This document shows, piece after piece, positions 1-11,200 of a DNA stretch of 64,000 bases. The first letter of the stretch is position 1. Every line of letters begins with the position of its first letter. The notes beneath the pieces are model-generated. The model was not told where the DNA came from and did not search any database. It saw only the letters and a program-made list of their open reading frames with translations. The stretch is from Ectocarpus siliculosus (lineage: Eukaryota > Sar > Phaeophyceae > Ectocarpales > Ectocarpaceae). The stretch lies in the NCBI GenBank assembly GCA_000310025.1, contig FN649747.1, positions 1,310,519-1,374,518 of the forward strand. Direction: 5' to 3'. Made by a program: the position numbers and the translations under genes.

Positions 1-276
1 GGGGGGGGGGGGGGTCAGCTGTGTGCAGGGTGGGTGGGTGGTCACAGCTGCTGTCATACATCGATTGTCCTCGGGGGGACGGGGGGTTACTTGACTACCA
101 ACCACGAGGCATATTCTCAACGACCGCGTCAAACTACAGGTGACGTATTTCTTTTCTTGGCTTGCAGCAGCGGGCGTTCCGTTAATCAAAACGGCTTCGT
201 GGTGACAAGTCGGTGAAATACACAACCTTTCATCCAAAGCCCAGGACGGCATGAACAAGCACCCTGGTTTTCTCAC
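1..276. other. Left edge: intron or 3' flank of PMI copy 1
   Basis: This stretch begins with a run of 14 G and follows the GTGAGA donor of PMI exon 3 (minus strand). I see no PMI exon in it. The next expected block ([14 protein letters not shown] in copy 2) is absent, so this is read as part of an intron. Confidence 0.5.
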
Positions 277-2464
277 CTCCATGATGTCTCCCTTGAGGTA
301 GGCGTGGGGTTCGTTAGCCGCCATGAAGAACGACTCTCCCTCCCCCATGCGCAGGTAGTTGAGGAGCAGCGGCATCATGATGCCGATGTCCCCGGGGTAT
401 TCCTTCGACAGACGCCGCATGAGGTCCTGGACGTAGTAGTCTTCGGTACGCAATCGCCCCAGCATCATCTCGCCCTTTTCCCGGTGTTCGTAGTCAGCGC
501 CGTAGATGTCCTCCATGTCGATCTCCTCATGGTCCGTGTGGTCCTGCAGAAGCGAAAACAGGTACACAAGAGGTTTGGATTGATAAAAAAGGACGGCGTT
601 CGTCACAAAAATAAAAAAAAGGGAGCGAAAGGTATGAGAGTACTTATAGCCGACGTGCAGATCAACAGACGGGCATGAGACAGCGGCAGGCAACAGCAGC
701 AGCAGCAGCAACGATACGTAGGCTGCTACATTCTTGGCGTCCAAACAGTCAAGGCGACGAGGGCACCGCCTCATAACCTCACAAGACAGCGCTATTTAGC
801 CGCATCACACAACAGCAGCAGCAGCAGCAGTAGTGACTCGACTCTCCCCCCCCCCCCCCCCTTCAAAACAACAAGCACATAAAAAAACTTACGAGACTCT
901 CGTCGGACATAAAGCCCCCGTCGTCCGCGCGCTCGCCCAGCCTCTGCACGAGCGCGTTAACCTGCGTCGCCCCGACCTCGGGCTTGGCCGTGATGTACGA
1001 CTGGAACAGCTTCCGGAGGGCGTCGCGCTGGTCTTCCGGGTCTTCGGGGAGGCTGCACATGGCGCGCATCGCCGACAGGCTCACGAGGCCGCGCAGCTCG
1101 GGATACCGGTGAAGGTTGAACACGATCTCCTCGAAGGGCCGGAAGCCGCAGAGCCCCTCGAAGTCCGACAGCGCCACGGCCATCTCGGGCTTGTGGTTGT
1201 CGTCCTTGTACAGGTCGGGCCGCGTCGCGTACAGGCGCTCCGCGAGCTTCTTGTCGGGGTGGGCCTGAAAAGCGGGGGGGGGGGGTCGGTGCGTGCGTGT
1301 GAGTGTTGACGAAGGACACGCGGGAATGACATAGGTGTGTACGGGGGTGGTGGTACTAGCGTACGGCCGTGTTTGTCTTGTCTGCATACCATACAGATGC
1401 CGACGTATGCCAAGCCAGTACGCCAGTACATTGCTTGTGTCGGCTAGCCGGCAGTATACGACGTCGTTCGTGCGTTGGTCGCACAATATTTCAAAAATTG
1501 TTGTGGCCTTTTTCGTCCGCCGCGCACGCAACAAGCAGGACATAAAAAGCAAGTAGTATACAACCAACCAACCGCAACAAACCATTGCTTTACGACAATG
1601 TATTTTTCGGTCCGTTCGTCGGACTAATTAATTTCAATACGCCACACATAGCAGACGGTACGTACGAGATGCTGCAGCATCGAGGGCGGCGAAAGAATAA
1701 TATACCATTCATGAACCCCGCCGCGGACTTGTTCCGCAGGAGGCAGGGCAGGTGAGGACCACCTATTCAACAAACTACTGCTGCTGTTGTCGGAAATATT
1801 TAGTCGAGGACCGCACCACTCGAAAACAAACGAATTCAAAGGAATGATCATGAATCACGTCACACACAACCACTTCCCATGTCACAACAGTCACTACTGC
1901 TGTGTATGCATATGTATGCGCAGGTCCATAGAGAAAGCAGAGAAGTGGATGGGCATGTACCACAGAACCTCGACGTCGATTGAATGAACTGAATGAATCT
2001 CCGAGTTCAGAAGACATTCAACCTGATCTGCCCAAAAAGAACTTGGAACGGTATTTGGGTACACACACACACCTGCTATAGGACACTTGGCACCAGCTGG
2101 CATCACTGATATAAATAAATCATCAGTGTATAGACTTGAAAAGACTCGAAATCAGTCCAGTACCCAGCCGGTTTTCCTCACTGAAAAGACTCACCACATC
2201 CCGTTCGACTAACTGCTGTGGGTATATCGCGAATGGGGGTTGTAGTCTTTCTGTGAGTGTGTACTTATTTTTCCTTATTACTACATGCACGCGACACCTA
2301 ACTGACGTGCGTGCCCAGCTTGCGCCGAGAGGGATGGGTGAGTGGATGTAGAAAGGGATGCACACGCGGGAGGCAGCCTCCTCATGACAAAAAAACAAAA
2401 AACGCACATGTTCTGTGCCAAAAGCCGCCTATTTTTTGCCTTCTACGTTGTCGGTTGAAGACGT

Positions 2465-2505
<41 letters not shown>

Positions 2506-3256
2506 TGGTAAGCTGGGACCGCATACCGTTACTTCCAAAAATTACAGAAAAGATGAACGCGAAAAGTCATAATTCCTGAAGGTCCGTCAAAGAGCGAAGA
2601 CGTTCTGTCACAGCAGTTCCGCAAAACATCAGACCACGGCGTTTGACGTCAGTATCATCCAGCGCACACGACGATTCCCCGAGAACACATTTTCGCTGAA
2701 AAAGCGCGACACCAAAAAAATCATATCCACGTGTTCTATGATATCTTGCAGTGTATGCACAACACACACGCGCCCTCATACAAAAACCAAAAATTGTACC
2801 AAAAGACCGAACATGATGTGTAGGACGGAGAGACAGCGGGGTCGCAGCAGCAGGAGTGGAACAACAACATGCAAAAATCATTTGTTGTTGTTCACGGCCG
2901 ACGAACAACAACCAACTAACCTGAATACTCAGAGCCTTGTTGATGGAGAGGACCTTGAACATGAAGGGCAGGTCGCCCTGCTCCTGGAGGTCACCCAGGT
3001 AGTGCGGGTGGGTCTCCAAGAGCTCGATGAGGAAGATACCGGCGTGGCCTTCTTCCGCCCCCGCCGAGAAGTCGCCAGGTTCGGGCATCACCCGGCTGGG
3101 ACCGTTGGGGTGGGTGCCCATCCACAGCTCGGCGTACGTCTTGTCCTCCTCAGTCTCGAAGCCCTCGTTCTCCATCATCTTGAGCTTGGAGACCATGCTG
3201 TCCTTGCCCCTCTTGCCCCAGGCATAGTTCTGGACTGCACAATTCAGTCGCCTCAT
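277..3256 (-). CDS. MPI: Mannose-6-phosphate isomerase, type I (copy 1, 3' end off window)
   Basis: Type I phosphomannose isomerase (EC 5.3.1.8), a cytosolic zinc enzyme interconverting fructose-6-P and mannose-6-P for GDP-mannose and, in brown algae, alginate. Exons on the minus strand: 3256-2921 (112 codons from ATG), 1264-893 (124 codons), 543-277 (89 codons), all phase 0 with AG/GT borders. Visible family motifs in order: NYAWGKRGKDS near the N-terminus, [28 protein letters not shown] (zinc-binding Gln and His, split by the first intron), [18 protein letters not shown] (zinc Glu), QYITAKP-like helix, [17 protein letters not shown], and [13 protein letters not shown] (zinc His). The C-terminal lobe beginning with the ARSDN/ALTPK block is not found before position 1, so it must lie off the left edge. 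The frame is open upstream of the chosen ATG, but similarity to copy 2 (MRRL start) supports this start. Exon 3 carries an acidic stretch before the EYPGDIG block. Confidence 0.95.
2465..2504. repeat. (GCA)n microsatellite in PMI copy 1 intron 2
   Basis: An uninterrupted run of about 13 GCA units lies within the 1.66-kb intron between PMI exons 1 and 2. Nothing else is recognised in that intron. Confidence 0.9.
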
Positions 3257-4361
3257 GTTTGTGTGTCCTGTGCAGCGGAGAAGAAAAAAAAGGCGCTTTT
3301 CCACCTGCCAGATGTCTGAAGCAGAAAACTGGGCAAAATACGAGAAAACGCGTCGGGGGAAGCAAACGTTAGCGTCGGAACACCAGCTGGCTCTCGCATC
3401 CAACGACCCGTGCTCGCGAAGGTAGGCAGCAGCTGGCCCGTGTCGTCACCAAACGCGAGACGCATGAGTGTTACAGGGTCACAAACCAGGCAGGGCCGAG
3501 AAAAAAGACGGAATAAAAAAATTAGACTGCCGCGAGCAGGAGAGCAAAAGAAGGTTCACGCTAGAAGCACCCCCGCAGGGCCGTAGGGCACGCGCCACGC
3601 ATTTGAGCGCGCCGAGGACGCCCGCACGGCAACCCGCGGTACCCACGGCTCACCTGGGGTCAAAGTTGGCGTGGGTGGGAAGTGTCGAGCCGCTCCGAGG
3701 GTCTGGCGGTCGCGGGAGAGGGAGAGGGGGAGGAAAGGTCGGTCCCCGAAGCTTGGTTGGAAGAAGTGCAGGCAGGGGGTGCGAGCGACCGTGCGAGACC
3801 AGAGAGAACAACTTTTTTTTATTAGTCGGGAAGACTTTCCGGGGTTTCAGAGATAATGCTTGTCTCCGGGGGGGAGGGGGGGGGACGAAAAATCTTTGTG
3901 GAAAAAAAAAAGAACAGGAAAAACGAATCATATTTTAGTCTTCCGCGCTCTCCACTATTTACTTGCGTGGCCCTGCCCAGCGTCTCGTGTTGCGCATAAG
4001 CATCCAGCTTGGCCCTGTGGCGATGGTCTAGTAGCGGGCAGAAAGAACTGCTGATGGAGGACTTTCTCTCTCTCACAAATTGGAGGCAATCACCCGTGAA
4101 GGAAAAATAACCTTACATATCCTTGAGCCACCACGACGTCCTATCTATGTAGAATCTTGCCAGGGGATGGAAAAGTAGTGTAAGGCGGGTGTGTGTCTGG
4201 TCTGTCTGGTGGTCCTTCCGAGCGTGTGGGGTGTGGGGTAGCCCAACAACGCCTGAACTGTGAGAACCAGAGTGAGAACCTGTTCCAGAATACTTCAATT
4301 CTGAGTTCGATTCTTTCGAGCACGCTTACAATAATACAATTGTACAGAGTTGTTGTTGTTG

Positions 4362-4711
4362 TGCGAAGGTGTACCGATTCTGGTAAAAGTCAATCGACGG
4401 TTACCCTGCGAATCGGGTCCTCCTTAACACTCTCCACCCACAGAATTTACCCTCAACTGGGAACCTCTTGTGGCCAGGACGGGTAATTCGATGGAAGTGT
4501 CACAAGGTTCTTTATAGGATCGATTCCAAGAGGTGTTCTCAGGACTGACACACATACATGGTGTCCATGGGAAAATGTCCAAGTCAGGAGAAAAAACGTG
4601 CACCCAAGGAGATTCGAACCAGTATCCTGCCGCTGACGCCATGTGCGAAGGTGTACCGATTCTGGTAAAAGTCAATCGACGGTTACCCTGCGAATCGGGT
4701 CCTCCTTAACA
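4362..4711 (-). mobile_element. Miniature LTR element (TRIM) copy A
   Basis: Identical 68-bp terminal direct repeats lie at 4362-4429 and 4644-4711. They begin TG and end CA. Read on the minus strand, the internal part begins at once with an 18-nt primer-binding site, TGGCGTCAGCGGCAGGAT, which has the form of a complement to a tRNA 3' end including CCA. It ends at a purine-rich tract beside the other repeat. It has no coding capacity and is about 350 bp, as in terminal-repeat retrotransposons in miniature. Identical repeats suggest a young insertion. It sits in a GTT microsatellite, and a partial inverted copy of the repeat follows at 4715-4733. Confidence 0.75.
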
Positions 4712-4733
4712 CTAGAATCGGTACACCTTCGCA

Positions 4734-4755
4734 TGTTGTTGTTGTTGTTGTTGTC
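4734..4755. repeat. (GTT)n microsatellite interrupted by TRIM copy A
   Basis: GTT units are found on both sides of the miniature LTR element (about 4350-4361 and 4734-4755), so the element seems to have inserted into a pre-existing GTT run. Confidence 0.7.
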
Positions 4756-5365
4756 TTCACATTAAAAACCGTTCCGATCTCTCTCTACCCAGTACCTTCG
4801 TATGTATGTCCGTACTGATCCAACACTCGACGTGGTCGATTCCCGTGGTCACAGGTTAACTTACCCTCAAAAAGGTACACTCAAATAAACTGGCCCCGAG
4901 GGGTCCGCAAGTCAATAGAAATCAACGACAGATATTATTATTATTCTGGAATCCTCCACTCCCTCTTCGCGCTATGCGAGGTATCAACTGAGACTAGCAG
5001 TCACTATCTATCATGGGCCGGAGAGAAAGAGGTACACCCCCTTGGTTCAATCTTGGTACTTCACAACGCAAGCAGAGACAAGGACATCTGGCACAGAAAA
5101 AGAGAGAAAAAAAAGAGAGAAAAAAGAGAAAAAAGAGAAAAAAAATGGAAACCGTAAGGAGAAGAGAAAATAGAAATAAAATGAAAATAAAACCAGGCTG
5201 AAAATAACAAGAAGTATGAGGCAGAGCAAGGCACACGGTGGAGAGACCACTAACGAACAAGTACAGAGATTCGAACATTCGAAACGAAGCAGTACCCTAT
5301 TTTAGACTAGATACAGGATGGGCCAGCCAAGAAGCGAGAACAAAATGGTTGAAAGCCAATTACAC

Positions 5366-5673
5366 CACGATTTTTACGAGTTGCAACCTGAAATTTTGAC
5401 ATACATGTGGTTCGTATTATTATTAGTACAACAAATACAACTGCTAGCCGTACTTTTATATTTAATTTTTGGTGTTTTTTCATGAGGTAGCCCTATTAAA
5501 GGAAAATTGTTAATCCCTTTGTTGTGTAGACTATAGACTATAGGAGGACCAAAAAAGAAAAAATTAAAAACGGCTACCTAGCAGTTAGTTGTAGTATTGG
5601 TTTTAACAATCAATACCAACCACATGTATGTATAGTATGTCAAAAATTCAGATTCCAACTCGTAAAAACCGTG
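5366..5673. mobile_element. Inverted-repeat element (MITE-like)
   Basis: The left arm at 5366-5410 (starting CACGATTTTTACGAGTTG) is repeated in inverted orientation at about 5620-5673 (ending CAACTCGTAAAAACCGTG), with a few mismatches and one small gap. The loop is AT-rich and non-coding. The size of about 308 bp and the long subterminal arms suit a non-autonomous DNA transposon. No clear target-site duplication was found, so the superfamily is left open. Confidence 0.6.
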
Positions 5674-7477
5674 ATGCATTTTGCGATAACCTCACATACA
5701 TACATGTCTGTCCCTAACTATCTTGTGTTTTGTATCGGATTCTTTTCGAGGCCGTAACTCTTGATGGAAGATGGTGTGAGCCTTGCAACTACCTACTACA
5801 TACATGTAGTACGCGCCTTATTTACTTCCATTTTTCTCGCGATGCTCCCAGGTAGTAAGCGCACACCAAATTCAGCTTATTTATTATTTATTATTCTGTG
5901 AAACTTTTTTCATGCTGATTTCACTACCACCGAAGTATCCCCCACTACGCCGCCAATTGATCGTTTAATACCTAAATCAACTCGGATTCGAAAAATTCTG
6001 GCATATGCGTTGTTTTCCCTATGTACTCCCCAAACCCAAAAACAATGAATTAAATCAAACACCCCCATATATATTTTTTTCATTAGGCTCTCCGGCTCTT
6101 GCTTGTTTCTTGTAGATAGACCGTGACATATATATAGACTATATATATATGCAACTGAGCAGCCGGGACACACTGGATTCGAATGATCCATGTATTATTT
6201 TCGACAATGAACGGAAAGTGTGGTGGCACACGTTGGCTTGTGCCTCTCCTCTTATCTTCGCTGGGTCCTCCGCGACTGCTGCGCCGTGTTCCGTGCCTTG
6301 TGCATAGTTATTGTCTCATAAGAAGAGTAACCACCAAATTTCAAGCCTAATTTCTTCGTGGAAACGACAGCATGAGACGCGAAACAACGAAAGTGAGCTT
6401 TTGGCTGGCCCAGCTTGTACGTATGTATGTATACTATTCGTCTACAGCTAGCTGCTACAAGCTGTGGAAGATGACTGAATAGTCTATTCTATGATATTAC
6501 AATAGTAATAATGCTGTCAGCAGCGGTTGAAGTATGATGAGGAGGTTTCCCAGGGGGTGCCTGTTGAGTCGCCCGCACACCATGTCGTCGGTGCTCCGCG
6601 TGGGAGGATTCCCAGTGCTCATTGGTTCGGATATACTTTGTCACGCGATCTCAAACAAGGAGAGATCCGAAACAACAGCAGATCACCAGTGTTGCTATGC
6701 CTATTTCATTTTTATAAGGTACACATGATCTCATAGAAAGACCACCCGTTCGAGACAATACCACACACACACAGAGTCATTTCATTTTTATTCTCTTTCT
6801 TATGTTAGTCCAAGTATCAGTCTACGTGCGACAATTAGAATAGATCAATTTCTATCCATAGATGAGACAAAATCAATCCTCTTGAAAGCATAGCAGTTCC
6901 TTGTTCCTTTTGTAGCGGGTAAAGGGCAAACTGCATGTGTTTCCGTCCTGTCTCTGCAAAGTATTCTACAAACGTCCCGGATAGACTTTACAGCAGTAAC
7001 AATCGATCGATCGATGTGTAGACTAAATCCAGCGCATACAAATAGTGCAGAGGCGAGACTACACCAGCGACACCAATCTCAGGCGTTCGCCTCCGGCTTT
7101 ATATGGTGCTCAAGAAATGGCAAGTACATGTGTATCCTTCCCGTGCTGCTGTAATCATGCACATCTATCTATATAACATGCAGACCACACAGCAGAACAT
7201 GCCAAAATTTCATCATCATCGGGAAGCGAGATGTATGTATGTATCGACTAGTTTTCGTGCGGAAACATGACGACTTCCGGATACGTTTGTCAAGTAGTCC
7301 GGGGGTACGGCAGTAGCCCCGCCCCCCCCCACCGCCAGAGAACGTCCCCCCCACTCCTACGCCTTCGTAGCAAATTAACCAGGGTCCAGTGAAGTTGCCT
7401 CCGATACAACAGCCTTCGGAAGAGCACGGGTAGGTGCTGCTTGGAAAATCCCGCATTCCACATACAGCTACGTACAG

Positions 7478-7637
7478 CTGGGCCCTCGATAGTGCAGGTT
7501 CCCGGTATAGTGCCAATGACAGATTTAAGCTGGAAAACTATGCATAAAACCTATTTATTCTTCGATTCTGAATAGTGCAGGTGCCCCGTAAGTGCAGGTA
7601 AATCTCTGGACACACCCCTGCACTATAGAGGGCCCAG
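7478..7637. mobile_element. MITE with GGGCCCTC..ATAGTGCAGG inverted ends
   Basis: The ends CTGGGCCCTCGATAGTGCAGG and, inverted, CTGGGCCCTCTATAGTGCAGG enclose 160 bp. A related core, AGTGCAGGT, recurs inside. The same terminal core is found at 26575-26750, and the related ATAGTGCCGGT motif in the 1.5-kb element at 36594-38107, so these look like one family of non-autonomous DNA elements. Confidence 0.65.
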
Positions 7638-8203
7638 TACTATGGTACGTGTTCATCCAGCAAGGAGAGACGGCAGTGTTCCCAACTTCTGGATGCGGTT
7701 TTCCTAGGCACCAGAAACAAATCCTTTTCATTCTTCTTCTTCCCCCACCTCTACAGCAGTACGCACGTCGTACATGCACGATGTGAAACACTAGCTTAGG
7801 GTCTTCGCTCATTATCCAGAGACATGCTACTGTATATCACAACAAGCGTGCATCACTTGGCGATACTGCTTCGTTCGTAACAGTACTCGCCGTTCCGACA
7901 AGGACGAAAACCATCGCCTGGGGCTGGGATCTCCGCAACCTCACCCGCACAGCACGTCACCGAAATACGTTGATACGGTGCTTTAATGGCGCTTCGCATC
8001 GTCTCAAATCTCAGCTATCGTCTCCTTTACATCCGTTGCTAGGTGCGGTCGGCAACCACAAGAGTTGCTCCACCTGGTCGACTCGACCCATCTCCAGCGC
8101 GCACACAGACACGGCGGTTAGCCTTGCGAGACCGACCGCCTCAAAGTAACAGGGGCACAGCCAGCCGTAAAAAAAAAAAATTACCCGCGGCTGAGTTTTA
8201 CGT

Positions 8204-11200
8204 CTACCGGCGCCTGTCGTCACGGCGGTCATCCCTGCCTCTGTCCCCCCTCCTTTCACCCCCTCTCCTGTCCCCCCGCCTTTCACCATCACCACCGCGC
8301 CGTCCTCCTCGGCTGTCGTTGTCACGATCCCGCTCCCCTCCCCCCGGGGGGTCTCCCCCGCCCCGGTTCTTTTCCTCAGAACCCGCCATCCCGGTCTGGG
8401 AGCCCCTCCCCCCCCCCCCGCCGCCGCCGTTCCTCCGACTGCCGCTTCCGCCGTCGGCACCCGGGGGCGAGCGTGGCGGCCGCGCCGGGGACTTGTCGTC
8501 GCCATCATCCTGCGGAGGCGGCGGAGGGGGGGGGGACGCCGAACGCCGCGGTGGCGGCGGCGGCGGCGGCGGCGTGCCACCATCCTCAACATTCATGTCC
8601 ACATCATCATCGTCGTCGTCAGCCGGCGGCGGAGGCGGCGTGTCGTCGCCACTACTACTACCCGCGCCGGTGCTTCCTGGTGCTGCTGGTGCTTCTGTCT
8701 CCGCGTCCGGGAGGAGCGCCTCCAGGCGTCCGCGCTGGCGGGAGCCCGGGCCGAGGTTCTGGATGTACTTCTCCAGCACCGCTCGGACGTGCCCGAGCCT
8801 CCAACCGTGCTAATATATTTCAGCAGACCATGAATGTATATACAGGAGGAGGAGGAGGAGGAGGAGCGCCAAGACGACAAGGGGAGGGAGGCAACGCGCG
8901 GCGCCCGGAGCCAGGGGAGGGAGCAGTCGGTCAGCTACAGCAGAAGGGTTAGCGGCGGTGGCGGTGGTGGTTAGGGGACGGGCGGTTGCCAGACCGACTG
9001 AGTTTTTTTTTCTTAATAAAACACAAAGAATCCATCTCTATCTATACAAAGAGTCTTACGACAGATTAGCAATGAATCCATAGCGTCACCTAAGGCTACC
9101 TGTATTTCCACGATATCCCGTGCAGCACACAGCGATTTTTCTGTTTCTCTTATCATCCCGCTTATTTTCTGGGCGTAAATCAGCCCAAACCATTGGCAAC
9201 AAACGTTTCCGCCGAGGCTGGGCGGCGCAACCTCCACCAACCCCAATGAGAGAGGTTGCGCACACACAGGCGACCGGACAAAAACGGGACGGCGCACCAA
9301 CTTAGCACGCACAGCAGTACACCGCAGCAGGGGTACGCACGCATACACACACACACACACACACAGCGAGCGGTAATTCGCGTGGCATGCCTACATTGAC
9401 GCATCGCACACATCGGCGGCGGCGGGGGCATGTAGAAGACACCAAAGCAGGACCCCACCTGGTGCAGCTTTTCGTTTATCCTCCGGGCGACCGCGGAGCT
9501 GTGCGCGGCGATGACCACCATGACGACGGCCAGGCGTTGCTGCGTGTAGGCCCCCGCCTCCAGTCTGCGAGACTCGAGCGTCTCGGAGTCGTCATCGCTG
9601 TCTCCTTCCTCCTCGTCCCTAGCGGCCCTCTGTTGCTCGTTCGCCTCGAACTGCTCTACCCTGCGTAGTGATTTTTTTTCATTTCGTGTGTACGACGTTT
9701 CGCGACGGGGAGGGATATAGTATATTGTTGTCGTTGGCGACGACGAGTGCCTTTGATAAAGGTCAAGTGCCATTGCTGTATTATAGTTGTCTCGCACGAA
9801 ATACAACACAAGAGGGTTCTGGGCTGACGTGGCCAATCCTCCACTATTAGTATCTCGTCGTGTTTCGAAAGGCAAGCTAGCATACGGGAGCGCAAGCAGG
9901 CAGACGCACACGAAACAGAAACAGCTGCTGCCGGGGCAGACAACCTCTGATCGTAGATACTATGAAGCCGAAAATAAAGCAACAACAACAGCAACAGCAG
10001 CAACGACACGTGCGGCCGGGAACATCCTACTCTGCGGTTCAGCTTTCACTAGATACCGCCGCACTTGGCGGCTTTTAATCACTCCCACCGACCTACCTGT
10101 CTGAGTATTCCATGTAGAGGTCCATGACCCGATCCACTTTCTCCATGCCTGCCTCCATGAACTTGGAGATGAAACGGGTCAGGCACTCGTGCTCCGGGCG
10201 ATCCTCAAGGTGGACGGCGAAGCTGTTTTTTATGTTTACGTCCATGTTGCAACGACAACGATTGTTCAATGGGAATTTTGAATAAAAAGGCGGGAAGCCT
10301 TTCACAGCACCAAATAAATCCGTTGAAATATCGAGTAATTTAAATATTCGAGTGATCCCACCGGAGACGGCTCATGAGAGCACAGCAGTGTCATCAAGGG
10401 GTGTTGCAAGATTTAAGGAATAATAAAAACACACACAGAAAGGGCGTTGCAAGATGAAACGATAAAAGCACGCAGCTGGACCAGCCCACAGTTGGCCGCC
10501 AGATGCCAGTTGGTTGTGACGTTTCCAATCTCAACAGCTCACACAAAAGCTGGAGTCTTTGGATCGAAGAGCCCAGCGAATCTCAAATCTGTACACAGCA
10601 GTCCTTTACATATGCAGTGCAACGTTTTGTCGGCAAAAACAATTCCTCATGGATTAGCGGCCCATCGCAGAATTTCTGCTGCTAATGAAGGATCACATCA
10701 AAAAGCATCAACGATAATTCCACCACAGTTTCAATTGGGATCAAGGACAACATCACCTCGTTACAATGGAAATTGCGTGTTCTTCCAGAGCGTTCCTCTC
10801 TCCTTTCGCCTTTCGCTTCTGCAAAAACACAAATAAAAACAAAACAATCACAGAGAAATGACGGAACATCAACCAGGAGCGTCTCTCCCGCATTGTTTCT
10901 GCAAAATGTGGGAGGATGTCACGCTCATTAGACGACACAGCAGGCGGTGTCCCGAAACAGTAGAATGGGGCTCTGGCCATATGGCGGATGTCACGTCAGG
11001 TGTTCATGAAGTAGACATACGCAATATGGCACGGCAGTGCTGTTTATGTGCACGAGATACATACTGGCTGTGTCACACGCATATACCGTAGGTTGCATGA
11101 CGTAAGATATCACACCCCCTGGGCCGGTTCTCAAAGCTCGATTTCTAAGCAGGAAAAACAGTGAAGGCGCCGAGAATGGCGGGAGGCGTTGCAACCGTCG

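Larger units (their letters stand above)
3257..8203. other. Intergenic region between PMI copy 1 and the CTNNBL1 3' end
   Basis: About 4.9 kb with no convincing exon on either strand; the 5' end of PMI copy 1 and the 3' end of CTNNBL1 face it. It contains a miniature LTR element (4362-4711), a GTT microsatellite, a purine-rich low-complexity run (about 5095-5200), an inverted-repeat element (5366-5673) and a MITE (7478-7637). Small open frames here have no recognisable protein character. The PMI promoter should lie just right of 3256, but no core element can be named. Confidence 0.6.

Noticed and set aside
3257-3403. N-terminal extension of PMI copy 1 upstream of the ATG at 3256
   Set aside because: The frame is open, but the extension has no family similarity, and copy 2 begins at the equivalent MRRL methionine.
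9180-9911. 243-codon minus-strand frame
   Set aside because: Only its central part (9459-9660) is a CTNNBL1 exon; the rest reads through both flanking introns.
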